A model generated the notes under the pieces. It did not search any database. It was not told the origin of the DNA and was given only the letters and a program-made list of their open reading frames with translations. 64,000 bases of DNA, from contig NZ_CP095413.1 in the NCBI RefSeq assembly GCF_023016285.1, positions 3,799,001 to 3,863,000 on the forward strand, written 5' to 3'. Each line of letters starts with the position of its first letter. Within the stretch, counting starts at the first letter, position 1. The position numbers were made by a program, and so were the translations under genes. This stretch comes from Muricauda sp. SCSIO 64092 (GTDB taxonomy: Bacteria; Bacteroidota; Bacteroidia; Flavobacteriales; Flavobacteriaceae). Shown here piece after piece: positions 25,411-35,268 of this stretch.

Positions 25411-26870
25411 GATACGATTTTTGTTTGGTATTCCATTTTATGGGCTACTTCACGAATGACTTCCAATAAATAGGCAACGGTTTCTTTGGTCTTTCGATGA
25501 TTGATCAGGCAGGCCCGTATGGCATATTCCCCTTTTAGGGAAGTCCCCATAATAAACACACGGCCATCCCTCTCCAACTCCGGCATCAATCTTTGGTTAA
25601 ATTCCGTTATTTCGTTGGGCGAAATCATATCACCCACATATCGAAAACAGGATACGGCCAATTTGGAATCCGCTACCAATTCAAAATCCTTGGATGTCCT
25701 GACCAAATCGTTCAAATAATGGGTCAAGTCAATATCCTTTTGGATCATATCCCTGATTTGTTTCATACCATAGGCCTTAATGGTCATCCAAACCTTAAAG
25801 GCCTTGGCGTTTCTGGAAAGCTGAAAATAGTGCTCATTGTATTCCAATCGGTTGCCATCATTGGCCAGTTCCGTGTCCAAATAGGCTGCTTTCTTAAAAT
25901 AGGTCCGTTTGAGCTTATCCCAGCTTCGCACCAAAGTACATCCTCCTTCAAAGGGAACATAGAGCCATTTATGGAAATCCAGGGCGATGGAATCTGCGCG
26001 TTCCATCCCCTTGTAATCTGCTTTTAGACTGTCCAATATTCCGGCCAGGGCCCCATAGGCGCCATCCACATGGTACCACATCCCATATTTTTCGGCGATA
26101 TTGGCCAAAGTATCCAAATCATCAATGGCACCGGTGTTTACGGTTCCTGCGTTCCCGATAAGGCAAAAAGGGAGTAATCCGTTGTGGATATCTTCCTCAA
26201 TTTGTTGTTCAAGAAGGTCGATCCTAATTTTAAAACCGGGATCTGTTTCTATTTTTCGAAGGTAGTCGGTACCAATGCCCAGGAGTTCCACGCTCTTGTC
26301 CACACAGCTATGTACTTCCTCGGAAGCGTAGACCACAAATGGTTTTTGACCAAAAAGGCCCCGCTTTCGAATCTCCCCTTTTTCGAAGAGAATGTTCCTG
26401 CCCACCGTAAGTCCGGTGAGATTGGCGGCCGATCCCCCACTCACCAGGACACCACCGGAATCTTCCGGAAAATCCAATAATTGGGCCGTCCATTTAACGA
26501 CGCGCTTTTCAATTTCGTTTAGGGAAGGGGCCAAGTGCCACTTGGTTTGATTTTGATTAATGGTCGCAGCCAATTTTTCGGCCGCTATCGCAATTTGGTT
26601 TCCACCGGACATTACATAGGCATACATATGAGGCCCTAGATTGCCCGTGGCCGTTGATAAAACCTTTTGTTCCACTTCTTTCAGCAATTCCTCATGGGGA
26701 ATTCCTTCTTCGGGCAAGGATTCATCAAACCAACTTTCCACTTCCTGTTGGGGGTGATAGTGGTAACCTTTTAAGTCCTCAATATGGGCAAATTGCTTTA
26801 GTATCAATTCCGTACTCAGGTCCAATAAGCTTTTGAATTCAGGATTTGGGAGATCGAGACTTTTCTGCAT
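25407..26870 (-). CDS. PLP-dependent amino-acid decarboxylase, group II
   Basis: 487 residues. Fold-type I PLP enzyme: SGGSAANLTGLTVGRN, WYHVDGAYGALAGI (Asp contacts the pyridine nitrogen) and DFHKWLYVPFEGG with the Schiff-base Lys at 301. These match the aromatic-L-amino-acid/glutamate decarboxylase group II family. Which amino acid is used (aromatic, glutamate, aspartate or 2,4-diaminobutyrate) cannot be read from the sequence. Its start lies 32 bases inside the end of the DinB gene and its stop overlaps the TfoX-like gene, forming a three-gene operon. Confidence 0.9.
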   Translation of the reverse strand: MQKSLDLPNPEFKSLLDLSTELILKQFAHIEDLKGYHYHPQQEVESWFDESLPEEGIPHEELLKEVEQKVLSTATGNLGPHMYAYVMSGGNQIAIAAEKLAATINQNQTKWHLAPSLNEIEKRVVKWTAQLLDFPEDSGGVLVSGGSAANLTGLTVGRNILFEKGEIRKRGLFGQKPFVVYASEEVHSCVDKSVELLGIGTDYLRKIETDPGFKIRIDLLEQQIEEDIHNGLLPFCLIGNAGTVNTGAIDDLDTLANIAEKYGMWYHVDGAYGALAGILDSLKADYKGMERADSIALDFHKWLYVPFEGGCTLVRSWDKLKRTYFKKAAYLDTELANDGNRLEYNEHYFQLSRNAKAFKVWMTIKAYGMKQIRDMIQKDIDLTHYLNDLVRTSKDFELVADSKLAVSCFRYVGDMISPNEITEFNQRLMPELERDGRVFIMGTSLKGEYAIRACLINHRKTKETVAYLLEVIREVAHKMEYQTKIVS

Positions 26871-27405
26871 TCTTATGGGTATTTAGATTTTCCAAAATCT
26901 GTTTGTCGTGATGTTGTACGTGGTATATGGTAAAATATAACATTTCCCGCAAAGTAAGTTTCCCCAGCACCGGATGGGGAAGAATATGCGAGTCCAACCC
27001 TTCTTCCGAGAATCTGGCCAATCGGGAAGTCAATTTTTGGACCAGACCCTTTAACTCTTTGAGTTTTTGCCCTTTTCGTTTAAGGGGAATTTCTTCTGGG
27101 GCAAATCGATCGGGCAATACATAGTCCTGCTTTTCTTCAAGTACCTTTAGGTATTTTTTAACCAGGGCTTCGTAAGATGTACTGGGTCGGTTGGCCGTAC
27201 CAAACTTCATTTTCAACACAAACATAGGTAGGCCAAAAGCCATGTTTACAGGTTTTACCGATTTTATAATGTGCCCCAATTGTTGCCCTGCCCTCCATTT
27301 TTCACCTGGTTTTCTTTGAAAATCGGTATCTGAAAGGGATTGCAGGGTATGTATAAAATGCTGATGGTGTTTTACGAGTTCTTGAATAATGTGTACCTTC
27401 TCCAT
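26839..27405 (-). CDS. DinB-family protein
   Basis: 188 residues. Four-helix DinB/YfiT-like pattern with potential metal ligands: HHQHF near residue 13-17, GQQLGHIIKSVKPVN near 40-54, and YFTIYHVQHHDKQIL near 155-169. These three His positions are the usual divalent-metal site of the DinB fold, related to thiol-dependent transferases. First gene of the operon with the decarboxylase and TfoX-like protein; reads over the decarboxylase start by 32 bases. Substrate unknown. Confidence 0.82.
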   Translation of the reverse strand: MEKVHIIQELVKHHQHFIHTLQSLSDTDFQRKPGEKWRAGQQLGHIIKSVKPVNMAFGLPMFVLKMKFGTANRPSTSYEALVKKYLKVLEEKQDYVLPDRFAPEEIPLKRKGQKLKELKGLVQKLTSRLARFSEEGLDSHILPHPVLGKLTLREMLYFTIYHVQHHDKQILENLNTHKNAEKSRSPKS

Positions 27406-27449
27406 ACGCTAAATGTAATGGATTTTATACTACATGCATCGTTTGTGGA

Positions 27450-28916
27450 TCAATGCAATCGTTGTTCTTCAAAGACTTTTAACCAAGAAATCAATTGACT
27501 GAAAAGCGTAAAGTGCTGTATTACCCGCGTTTGTCCATTAAATCCCCATTTGTCCCGTTCCTTGGTATGGTTTAGCATGTAAGCCAAGGTTTTGGAAAGA
27601 CTGTCAATATCCGTAGGGTCCTCATTTATTTTACCTGTTTTATTATGCTCCACCTGGAATTTTAATCCTGCCGCACCCGACACCAAAAGAGGTTTTCTTT
27701 TCCACATGCCTTCTGTGGCGGTAAGGCCAAAGCCCTCCTGAATGGAGTTCTGGACGATAATGCTCGAAGCCCTTTGCAGTGCATTGACAATAAGGGCATT
27801 TTCCTTGGGGTTGTCCAGGGGAAGCAATAAAATGGCAATATCATTTTGCATCTCAGGATCCAATGCCATATAGGCTTTGGTGAGTTCATTCAATACCGCC
27901 TGGCCTTCCGGATCGTCCGAGACAAAAGCGGGATCTGGTCCTGCCATGACAAGGAGTGTCATTTGTATGCGTTTGTAGTCCAAACTTTCCGGATCACCGT
28001 GTGCCTGGTTTTCTTTTTTCATCTTGATAAAGGCCTCCATAAGTTCCTTGAACCCCTTTAGGCGATCCCACCTTGATATTTCCGTAACAAAAGGCCTGTA
28101 GATGAGGTTAAGATTGCTGTTTTGATTGGGTGAACCAAAGGAGCCATCCGGCATTATTCTCCGTACCAGATGATTGTACCTGTGGTACAAAATGGCCTTA
28201 TGATCATCCAATACTCCTGATTGATACAAAATTCCGATGGATTTATGGAGCTGCAATGCCCTGTTTTTGTGGCTTAAGGGATCAATGGCCGGAGGAATGA
28301 TACTTGTTTTGCTTTTAAGTGATTTTGGCACATAGGAGGGAAGGCTAAAGATAAAATGATCATAATCATCCGTATAGGGGGATAGAAACTCCCAAACTGC
28401 ATCGGTTACCCCGGTATTCTCTTCCAATCCAATATGACATCGCCAGATAATGGGGACCTTTTTCTCTTTCTTTAGCATTGCTGCCAATGGCATGGGTTGT
28501 GGGTCGTGTACCACAACAATATCACCATCAGCTATAAGATCAAGGGCCTTGGGCAGGTTTTGTTTGTTGACAGCTTCGTAGACTTCACGGTCACTGGGGG
28601 TAAATTTACCATCCCCACTTCCATGAATTGCATTGTGTATGCGCTTTGTTAGGTCAAAAAAGGCTTCGTCTTTGGCTTCGATTACCAACCATTCAATGGA
28701 AACACCCAATTCACGAAGTATTCGCATTTGACTTGGTAGCATTTCCGCCACGCCTCCACCGATCGCCGTGGAATTGATCATCCAAATAGTGCTGCCCTGA
28801 ATGGATGCTATGGCTTCTTTGGATTGTTCCAAAAAATCGAGTACCAAGGAATATAATGAGCCGTAAGCTTTGTAGTCTTGAAGTTTGGCGCCTGGTTTTA
28901 CATGGATTTTCTGCAT
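27450..28916 (-). CDS. Glycosyltransferase family 4, trehalose-synthase (TreT) type
   Basis: 488 residues. GT-B fold enzyme with STAIGGGVAEMLPSQ, VVVHDPQPMPLAAML and IIWRCHIG in the N-terminal half, and a GT1/4 donor-binding half with VTEISRWDRLKGFKELMEAF, VQNSIQEGFGLTATEGMW and PLLVSGAAGLKFQVEHN. These are the signatures of TreT, which makes trehalose from NDP-glucose and glucose reversibly. Assignment to TreT over other GT4 enzymes rests on the IGGGVAE and HDPQP motifs. No trehalase or transporter neighbours are seen. Confidence 0.85.
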   Translation of the reverse strand: MQKIHVKPGAKLQDYKAYGSLYSLVLDFLEQSKEAIASIQGSTIWMINSTAIGGGVAEMLPSQMRILRELGVSIEWLVIEAKDEAFFDLTKRIHNAIHGSGDGKFTPSDREVYEAVNKQNLPKALDLIADGDIVVVHDPQPMPLAAMLKKEKKVPIIWRCHIGLEENTGVTDAVWEFLSPYTDDYDHFIFSLPSYVPKSLKSKTSIIPPAIDPLSHKNRALQLHKSIGILYQSGVLDDHKAILYHRYNHLVRRIMPDGSFGSPNQNSNLNLIYRPFVTEISRWDRLKGFKELMEAFIKMKKENQAHGDPESLDYKRIQMTLLVMAGPDPAFVSDDPEGQAVLNELTKAYMALDPEMQNDIAILLLPLDNPKENALIVNALQRASSIIVQNSIQEGFGLTATEGMWKRKPLLVSGAAGLKFQVEHNKTGKINEDPTDIDSLSKTLAYMLNHTKERDKWGFNGQTRVIQHFTLFSQLISWLKVFEEQRLH

Positions 28917-28973
28917 TTAAGGAAGTTTGTTGTTTTTCAAAAGGTACCAAAAAATAAGGTAATCCCCATGAAG

Positions 28974-30218
28974 TCAGCTGGAATTTATAAAACCCAATGA
29001 ACCTGTTGCAGATGGTTGAAGTTCAAACCTTTTTTCGGGCCTTAAATTGGGCTCGTTCCTGTGGGACACATAGATGATGGCAGAATCACTTCCTTGGGCA
29101 TAGGTGTTGATCAGTTCCACAAAGAAAGCGGCACCGGCATCATCCAAACCAACGGTAGGTTCATCCAAAATAAGCAAGGGTGGATGTTTTATCAATGCCC
29201 TCGCTGTCATTACCAGTCTTTTGGCCCCTATACTCAGTTCATGAAAATAGCAGTGTTTCCTGTTTTTCAGACCAAGAAGGTCCAACCATTCCGTGGCCTT
29301 GTGTATTTCCGTTTCAGAAGGCTTGGTATAAAGGCCTATTGAATCGTAGAGACCAGAAACGATCATCTGTTCCAAGGTGTGATACCCCCTAAATCGATCT
29401 ACTATGGCAGGGGAGAAATAGCCAATGAGTTCCTTGAGGTCCCAGACACTTTCCCCACTTCCCTTTTTGTGTCCAAATAGGGTCAAATCCTGTCCATAGC
29501 CTTTGTGGCTATCTCCAGTGATAAGGTTGAGCAATGTACTTTTTCCACTTCCGTTTGGACCGACCAGTTGCCAAAACTCTCCTCTTTTAATGGTCCAATT
29601 GATTTCTTTGAGAACGGGTTTCGTACCAAAACTGACCGATACATTTTTAAATTCGACCAGACATTCATCCAGTAAGGGAATTGACTTTATGGGCTGGGGA
29701 GCTTTTTGACCGATTCTGGGTTTTGTCCGGTCCGAAGCGGATTTAAAACCTTCCCCTTTTTTAAATTTTAGGAGCAAATTGTCTTTGAACTGGAAAAAAT
29801 GTTGTGTGAAAGGGAAAGTGTCCAACACCCTGGTCGTGATTTGAATGATGGACAGTTTTTGGCTGAGGTCTTGAAAATTTCGTGTAAGTTGTTCTTGACT
29901 CCCTCTATCCAGGCTATCATAGGAATTCACCACAATCAATACCTCTGGATTTTGGGCTATGAGATAGTGAAGCAAGGCTTTTTTCCGTTCTCCGCTACTC
30001 ATGGATTTTAAGGATTGCCCAGAGCCCTTGGTGAGGACTTTCCGGTCATGGCGTTCCTCCTCTTCCATGAACTGTTCAATTTGATATGGCGAAAATTCAC
30101 CTATGTCCTTGGTTTTTAACCAAAGGAAATCGGGATAGGTGCCATTGGTGAGATTTGAAACCAACTTTTTGGTTTTTACTTCATTGTCCAGTAGGATAAC
30201 GGAATGGCTATGGGTCAT
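28974..30218 (-). CDS. Double ABC ATPase (ModF-like) with degenerate N-terminal half
   Basis: 414 residues. The C-terminal half (about 190-414) is a complete ABC ATPase: VGPNGSGKST (Walker A, about 222), HELSIGAKRL (signature) and LLILDEPTVGLDD (Walker B). The N-terminal half keeps a signature-like MSSGERKKALL (73-83) but has no Walker A, and the Walker B position reads VLIVVNSYDSLD, lacking the Asp-Glu pair. The family resembles ModF/PhrA-type tandem ATPases with no membrane partner. No permease gene is adjacent. It may act as a non-transport ABC protein. Confidence 0.82.
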   Translation of the reverse strand: MTHSHSVILLDNEVKTKKLVSNLTNGTYPDFLWLKTKDIGEFSPYQIEQFMEEEERHDRKVLTKGSGQSLKSMSSGERKKALLHYLIAQNPEVLIVVNSYDSLDRGSQEQLTRNFQDLSQKLSIIQITTRVLDTFPFTQHFFQFKDNLLLKFKKGEGFKSASDRTKPRIGQKAPQPIKSIPLLDECLVEFKNVSVSFGTKPVLKEINWTIKRGEFWQLVGPNGSGKSTLLNLITGDSHKGYGQDLTLFGHKKGSGESVWDLKELIGYFSPAIVDRFRGYHTLEQMIVSGLYDSIGLYTKPSETEIHKATEWLDLLGLKNRKHCYFHELSIGAKRLVMTARALIKHPPLLILDEPTVGLDDAGAAFFVELINTYAQGSDSAIIYVSHRNEPNLRPEKRFELQPSATGSLGFINSS

Positions 30219-30253
30219 GGCTCTTGTGAAACGAGCATAAAAAATAAAAAGAA

Positions 30254-30775
30254 TTAAAACACCACTCTATAGATATGGACAGGATTTTCTTTGTACTGGG
30301 TTGTGGTGTCCAAGAACATACCATTTTTAAGTGCGACCTTTTGGGAAGGGATATTAGCTATGTGGATAATGGAAATTACGCTTTCGGCAAAAGCGTGTTG
30401 CTTGGCATAGGTCTTGCATTTAAAGGCTGCCTCAAAGGCGTAACCTTTTCTCCAATGTTCCGGCAAAATGGAATACCCTATTTCTAGCTCTGTCTTTTTG
30501 TCCACTTCTTGGACCAAAAGCCCACAAATACCTACCAGCTCGTCGGTTTCCTTTAAGATTAGGGCGTTCATCCCACCCAAATCATGTTCATACCGTTCAA
30601 AAATTCGGTCAAATTGTTGTTGGCAGGCTTTAATGGGATCTTTGGGCAGTCCTTCCCAAAATCTCGTGCTCTCTGGGTTTTTATGGAATGGCAACCAGGA
30701 ATCAAAATCCTTGGGAACCACTTTTCGGAACAGTAAGCGCTCCGTTTCCTGATGTTCCAATAGGTATTTTGGCAT
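30254..30775 (-). CDS. GNAT-family acetyltransferase, RimJ/RimL type
   Basis: 173 residues. ETERLLFRKVVPKDFDSWLP at the start, ELEIGYSILPEHWRKGYAFE as acetyl-CoA motif A, and IHIANIPSQKVALKNGMF as the closing motif are those of RimJ/RimL-like enzymes that acetylate protein N-termini or small amines. Target unknown. The gene abuts the DUF192 gene with no spacing (stop at 30776, start at 30775), so the two are co-transcribed. Confidence 0.88.
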   Translation of the reverse strand: MPKYLLEHQETERLLFRKVVPKDFDSWLPFHKNPESTRFWEGLPKDPIKACQQQFDRIFERYEHDLGGMNALILKETDELVGICGLLVQEVDKKTELEIGYSILPEHWRKGYAFEAAFKCKTYAKQHAFAESVISIIHIANIPSQKVALKNGMFLDTTTQYKENPVHIYRVVF

Positions 30776-31255
30776 TTAGTCTTTTGTGTAGGTGATGCTA
30801 TCGCCTTCCATGAGGTTCCATTGGTCGGAAAGCCCCGCATTGATTTCCAAAACAAACTTTACCGGTACTACAGAGGAAAGTCCGGCTTCATTTAGAGGTT
30901 GTGCATTTTTTTGGAAGCTGGCAATACGTTGATTTTCATCGATAAAAATAATGTCCAATGGAAATTCGGTATTCTTCATGTAAAAGGAATGCATGGCAAC
31001 ATCGGGAAAAATGAACAGCATCCCTTGATTGTCCCTCATGGACTGGCGGTACATCAGTCCGGTCTGTACCTCGTAGTCCGTTTCGGCAAATTCCATATCC
31101 AAAGTAACCAGTAGGGAGTCCTTTCTAAAAACTTGAAGCGTGCCCTCTTTGGAAAAGGTAATTTCTTCCGTCTTAATTTCCTGGGTTTGCCTTTCCTTAC
31201 AATTGGAAAGGAAAAGCGTCAGGACCACAACAACTATTTTCAAACAATGCCTCAT
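30776..31255 (-). CDS. DUF192 lipoprotein
   Basis: 159 residues from ATG at 31255; the longer frame to 31291 lacks a clean signal. MRHCLKIVVVVLTLFLSNC gives a lipobox Cys at 19. DUF192 motifs follow: FAETDYEVQTGLMYRQSM, GMLFIFPDVAMHSFYMKNT, PLDIIFIDENQRI. The family is a small beta-barrel of unknown role in envelopes. It sits between lgt and the GNAT gene on the same strand. Confidence 0.88.
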   Translation of the reverse strand: MRHCLKIVVVVLTLFLSNCKERQTQEIKTEEITFSKEGTLQVFRKDSLLVTLDMEFAETDYEVQTGLMYRQSMRDNQGMLFIFPDVAMHSFYMKNTEFPLDIIFIDENQRIASFQKNAQPLNEAGLSSVVPVKFVLEINAGLSDQWNLMEGDSITYTKD

Positions 31256-31301
31256 CTTGTTAACAACGAACAACTGACCATCAACCATCAACCATCAACC
31301 A

Positions 31302-32237
31302 CTATTTCCTCACAGGCCTAAACATCAAATACAGTCCAATCAATACAAAAGGAATACTCAGCCATTGTCCGGTACTAAAGGTTCCCCAGGTATCTTCAAA
31401 TCCACCTTGGCTCTTTTTAAAAAACTCCAGGATAAAACGGATGGGTCCCCACATAACGGCCAACCAAAAACCGAACAAAAAGCCTTCCTTTTTTTTAAGG
31501 TCTGTTTTCCAGTACATCCAGAAATACATGATCACGAATAAAAGCAGATATCCAAAAGCTTCATATAGCTGAACGGGATGACGATAGGGAATGGATTCCA
31601 AAACCGAAGAAAAATCGGGATTGTTTTCAAGGGCCCTGTACGCTGCACTGGCCGTCTTTTCCTTGGTCAACTGCATGGCCTTATAGGCGGGCATATCATC
31701 GGAATCCCTTATGAATTTAGTGGCCAAAGCGAAGGATTTGTCCACTATCTTTCCGTTGATTTCCGAGTTAAAAAAATTTCCCAATCGAACAAATGCCCCG
31801 CCAATGGCACAGGTAATGGTCACCCGGTCCAGTAGCCAGAGGATACTCATCCCCTTATTTTTCCTGGAAAAGAGGTAAAGTCCTATAATTCCCCCAATTG
31901 CGGCCCCATGGGATGCCAGACCGGCAAATCCGGTGAACTTAAATTCCGGTGTGGTCTGTATGGGGAGTAGAATGGACAATGGGTCATCTACAAAAAGCTC
32001 TGATTGATAAAAAAGTACATGGCCCAATCTGGCCCCCAACATGATTGATACCACGGCGTACACAAAGAGGGAATCCAGTTTTACCAAGGATATGTTTTCA
32101 TTTTGGAAGATACGCTTCATGATGTACCAACCTAAAACAAAGGCCAGTATCCAAAGTAAGTTGTAATATTTTATTTGTAGGACACCAATTTGAAAGATGG
32201 TTTCATCCGGATTCCAAATAAAGCCTAGGAAATGCAT
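31302..32237 (-). CDS. lgt: Prolipoprotein diacylglyceryl transferase
   Basis: 311 residues, seven membrane segments. Family motifs are present: GLASHGAAIGGIIGLYLF, the catalytic-region RLGNFFNSEINGK, and HPVQLYEAFGYLLLF. Lgt moves diacylglycerol from phosphatidylglycerol to the lipobox Cys of prolipoproteins, the first step of lipoprotein maturation, which matters here given the many lipoproteins in this window. A roughly 70-residue insertion between the NFFNSE and HPVQLYE regions is usual for Bacteroidota. Confidence 0.95.
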   Translation of the reverse strand: MHFLGFIWNPDETIFQIGVLQIKYYNLLWILAFVLGWYIMKRIFQNENISLVKLDSLFVYAVVSIMLGARLGHVLFYQSELFVDDPLSILLPIQTTPEFKFTGFAGLASHGAAIGGIIGLYLFSRKNKGMSILWLLDRVTITCAIGGAFVRLGNFFNSEINGKIVDKSFALATKFIRDSDDMPAYKAMQLTKEKTASAAYRALENNPDFSSVLESIPYRHPVQLYEAFGYLLLFVIMYFWMYWKTDLKKKEGFLFGFWLAVMWGPIRFILEFFKKSQGGFEDTWGTFSTGQWLSIPFVLIGLYLMFRPVRK

Positions 32238-32408
32238 GTGGTAGATAGATTTTGGGCGAAGATACTAGTTTTGGCTGGTTGGATTAACGGATTGTTGGAA
32301 TTTTAAAAAAGTTGGATGCTAGGTGATGTACGAAAGATGATGGATATGGACTTGGCGAAATGATATCAAGGCCAGTGATACTATTAACCATGAACAAATA
32401 ACTTTTTC

Positions 32409-32657
32409 TCAAGGCACGGGGTCATGTCCTTTTCCTCCCCAGGGATGGCAGCTAAAAATACGTTTTAAAGAAAGCCACCCGCCTTTAAAAAGGCCGTGTT
32501 TTTTTAAAGCCTCTAAAGTGTACTGGGAACAGGTGGGCTGGTATCTGCATGTAGCTAGGGTCAAGGGGGAAATCAATACCTGGTAGACCCTGACCAGGAA
32601 CACAAAGGGAGCTATTGCAATCTTCCGTAGACTAATTGATGCTGAATGTGGTGCCAT
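32409..32657 (-). CDS. yidD: Membrane protein insertion efficiency factor YidD
   Basis: 82 residues. Diagnostic motif: [51 protein letters not shown]. YidD is a small membrane-associated protein thought to assist YidC. The chosen ATG (32657) overlaps the cysS stop by 26 bases; a later start is possible because the family core begins at about residue 12. Co-transcribed with cysS and folE. Confidence 0.92.
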   Translation of the reverse strand: MAPHSASISLRKIAIAPFVFLVRVYQVLISPLTLATCRYQPTCSQYTLEALKKHGLFKGGWLSLKRIFSCHPWGGKGHDPVP

Positions 32658-34113
32658 CCTTGCCGTCTTTTAGCTGTATTCCCAGGGCAGTAAGTTCATC
32701 CCGAATCTTGTCCGAAGTTTCAAAATCCTTGTTGGCCCTGGCTTGATTGCGCAAATCGATCAGCAGGTTAACCACGCCTTCCATAGTTTGGGAGTTGCCA
32801 TCTGAAGCACTTTGGTCCTCCAATCCCAAAACATCGAACACAAAACTGTTAAAGGTATTGGAGAGCTCTTTTTTGTCCACTTCGGTTATGGTTTCCTTAC
32901 CTTCTTTAATAAGGTTAATGCGTTTTACGGCATCAAATAAATGGGCGATGAGGATTGGGGTGTTGAAATCATCGTTCATCGCGTTATAACACTGCTGTGT
33001 CCATGTTTTGACATCAAAATCGGATGTTGGACCCGTAGGCAGTTGGGAAATGGTATTATGGGCTTCCATAAGCTTGTGGTATCCCTTTTCGGAAGCCAAA
33101 AGCGCACTATCACTCAAATCCAGGATACTGGTATAATGGGCCTGCATCATAAAAAATCGCACGACCGAAGGAGGGAACGCTTTGCTTAAAATGGCATTCT
33201 TCCCTGAGAACATTTCTGAAGGATAAATATTGTTACCCGTGGATTTGGACATCTTTTTTCCGTTCAGGGTAAGCATGTTCGCATGTAGCCAATAGTTTAC
33301 CGGGGACTTGCCGTTACTGGCCTCGGCCTGCGCTATTTCACATTCGTGATGCGGGAACTTCAAATCCATTCCCCCACCGTGAATATCAAAATTATCCCCG
33401 AGGTATTTGGTGCTCATGGCCGTACATTCCAAATGCCAACCTGGGAAACCATCGCCCCAAGGGGACGGCCATCGCATAATATGTTGGGGTTCCGCTTTCT
33501 TCCAAAGCGCAAAATCCTGAGGGTTCTTTTTTTCGTCCTGTGCTGCCAATTCACGCGTATTGGCAATCATGTCCTCCAATTTGCGTCCGCTCAATTTTCC
33601 ATAGTCATGGGAAGCATTGAATTTGACAACATCAAAATATACCGAGCCGTTCTTTTCATAGGCGAATCCTTTCCCGAGAATTTCCTTTATGATTTCGATC
33701 TGCTCAATAATATGTCCAGTGGCCGTGGGTTCGATACTGGGGGGGAGTAGATTGAATTTTTGAAGGGTATCATGAAAGTCAACCGTATAGCGTTGCACTA
33801 CTTCCATGGGCTCCAATTGTTCCAACTTCGCCTTTTTTGCAATTTTATCCTCCCCATCATCCGCATCGTTTTCCAAATGTCCGGCATCGGTAATATTTCG
33901 TACATAGCGCACCTTAAAACCAAGATGTTTAAAGTATCGAAATATCATGTCAAAGGATATAAAGGTTCGGCAGTTCCCCAAATGTACGTTACTGTAGACG
34001 GTGGGGCCACAGACATACATGCCTACATAGCCTTTTTTCAAGGGATTGAAGGTTTCTTTCCTGCCTGTAAGTGAATTGGTGACCTTTACCGTTTGCTGTT
34101 CGTACAGTGGCAT
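32632..34113 (-). CDS. cysS: Cysteine-tRNA ligase
   Basis: 493 residues. Class I synthetase with [20 protein letters not shown] (zinc-binding Cys and HIGH-type HLGN), [26 protein letters not shown] and [10 protein letters not shown] near residue 285. It charges tRNA-Cys. The ATG overlaps the folE stop by one base (TAATG), so translation is probably coupled. Overlap with yidD downstream continues the operon. Confidence 0.96.
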   Translation of the reverse strand: MPLYEQQTVKVTNSLTGRKETFNPLKKGYVGMYVCGPTVYSNVHLGNCRTFISFDMIFRYFKHLGFKVRYVRNITDAGHLENDADDGEDKIAKKAKLEQLEPMEVVQRYTVDFHDTLQKFNLLPPSIEPTATGHIIEQIEIIKEILGKGFAYEKNGSVYFDVVKFNASHDYGKLSGRKLEDMIANTRELAAQDEKKNPQDFALWKKAEPQHIMRWPSPWGDGFPGWHLECTAMSTKYLGDNFDIHGGGMDLKFPHHECEIAQAEASNGKSPVNYWLHANMLTLNGKKMSKSTGNNIYPSEMFSGKNAILSKAFPPSVVRFFMMQAHYTSILDLSDSALLASEKGYHKLMEAHNTISQLPTGPTSDFDVKTWTQQCYNAMNDDFNTPILIAHLFDAVKRINLIKEGKETITEVDKKELSNTFNSFVFDVLGLEDQSASDGNSQTMEGVVNLLIDLRNQARANKDFETSDKIRDELTALGIQLKDGKDGTTFSIN

Positions 34114-34793
34114 TAAAACTCGGTATCTAAGTTGACGTATTCCAAAAACTCCTTTCTAACGGCCTCATCCTTGAACTTTCCTCCATATTCCGCGGTAACG
34201 GTACTACTTTCAATATCCCGGATTCCCCTTGAATTTACGCAAAGATGTTTTGCATCAATCAAGCAAGCTACGTCCTCGGTCCCCAAAACCTTTTGAAGCT
34301 CTTTGACAATCTGGATGTTCAAGCGTTCCTGGACCTGTGGCCTCTTGGCATAGTAATCAACAATACGGTTCATTTTTGAGAGGCCAACGACCGTTCCGTT
34401 GGAGATATAAGCAACATGGGCTTTTCCCACGATGGGCAATAAGTGGTGTTCACAGGTAGAGTAAAGGGTAATGTTCTTTTCAACCAACATCTGCCCATAC
34501 TTGTACTTGTTTTCAAAGGTTGAGGATTTCGGCCTCCTATCGGGATGTAAACCTCCAAAAATTTCCTTAACGAACATTTTTGCCACCCTTTTGGGGGTGC
34601 CTTTTAGGCTGTCATCGTCAAGGTCCAACCCTAAGGTCAATAGTATTTCACGGACATTCCCTTCAATGCGCTTTATCTTTTCAGCATCTTCCAATACAAA
34701 AGCGTCCTGACGTAAAGGGGTGTCTTGAGCAGAGCCAACATGGTCGTTGCCCCGATCCTCAAACTGTTCTTCCAAAGTCTGTTCCAATTTCAT
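34113..34793 (-). CDS. folE: GTP cyclohydrolase I
   Basis: 226 residues from ATG at 34793; the frame is open to 34817 but the added residues are not conserved. Zinc site and active-site motifs: [20 protein letters not shown] (about 110-130), [38 protein letters not shown]. It converts GTP to dihydroneopterin triphosphate, the first step of folate synthesis; folP, a later step of the same pathway, lies at 56656. First gene of the folE-cysS-yidD operon. Confidence 0.95.
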   Translation of the reverse strand: MKLEQTLEEQFEDRGNDHVGSAQDTPLRQDAFVLEDAEKIKRIEGNVREILLTLGLDLDDDSLKGTPKRVAKMFVKEIFGGLHPDRRPKSSTFENKYKYGQMLVEKNITLYSTCEHHLLPIVGKAHVAYISNGTVVGLSKMNRIVDYYAKRPQVQERLNIQIVKELQKVLGTEDVACLIDAKHLCVNSRGIRDIESSTVTAEYGGKFKDEAVRKEFLEYVNLDTEF

Positions 34794-35268
34794 TGTTGCG
34801 CCCAATAAAGCGCACAAAGATATGCATTAATGCCCTATTTACCCTTTGAATTACCGGGTTTGCCAACATAAATTATTGTTAAGAGGCACCCTTGGATTTT
34901 TTGCAACTTTCAACTTTACAGTTACTTAATATCCATGTCGATACTGGTTTTTCCTGTTTTTTGGCTTTTGGGGTTCGCTCGACGTAGCTTCCAATCGTTT
35001 ACAATGATTCTTAACCTATAACAACATGCCAAAAAGGGGACGCCAACTTTTAAGGGTGCGATTTTGGTGGAAATTCCCCAGTTGGGCCTTACACGTATAA
35101 TTCCTGCACAAAGTAGTGCCCTGCGATGATGAGAACCTGTAATGCTCATTTTAACATGGCATTGTCATGATGGCCGTTCATCGAATATTTGGCTTTTTGC
35201 ATCATTTTGCATACTAAAACGGGGTTTGGGATAGTTATTAAGCATGTACATGCATTAGCCCCAAATTT
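34794..35268. other. 475-base intergenic region, no gene seen
   Basis: A 75-codon reverse-strand frame at 34922-35149 has no signal, domain or coding-like composition and is not called. The region must hold divergent promoters for folE and the T9SS cargo gene. The last 60 bases before 35269 are rich in short palindromes (GCATGTACATGC at 35243-35254). Confidence 0.5.

Noticed and set aside
34922..35149. 75-codon reverse open frame in the folE/T9SS gap
   Set aside because: No hydrophobic leader, domain or coding-like pattern.
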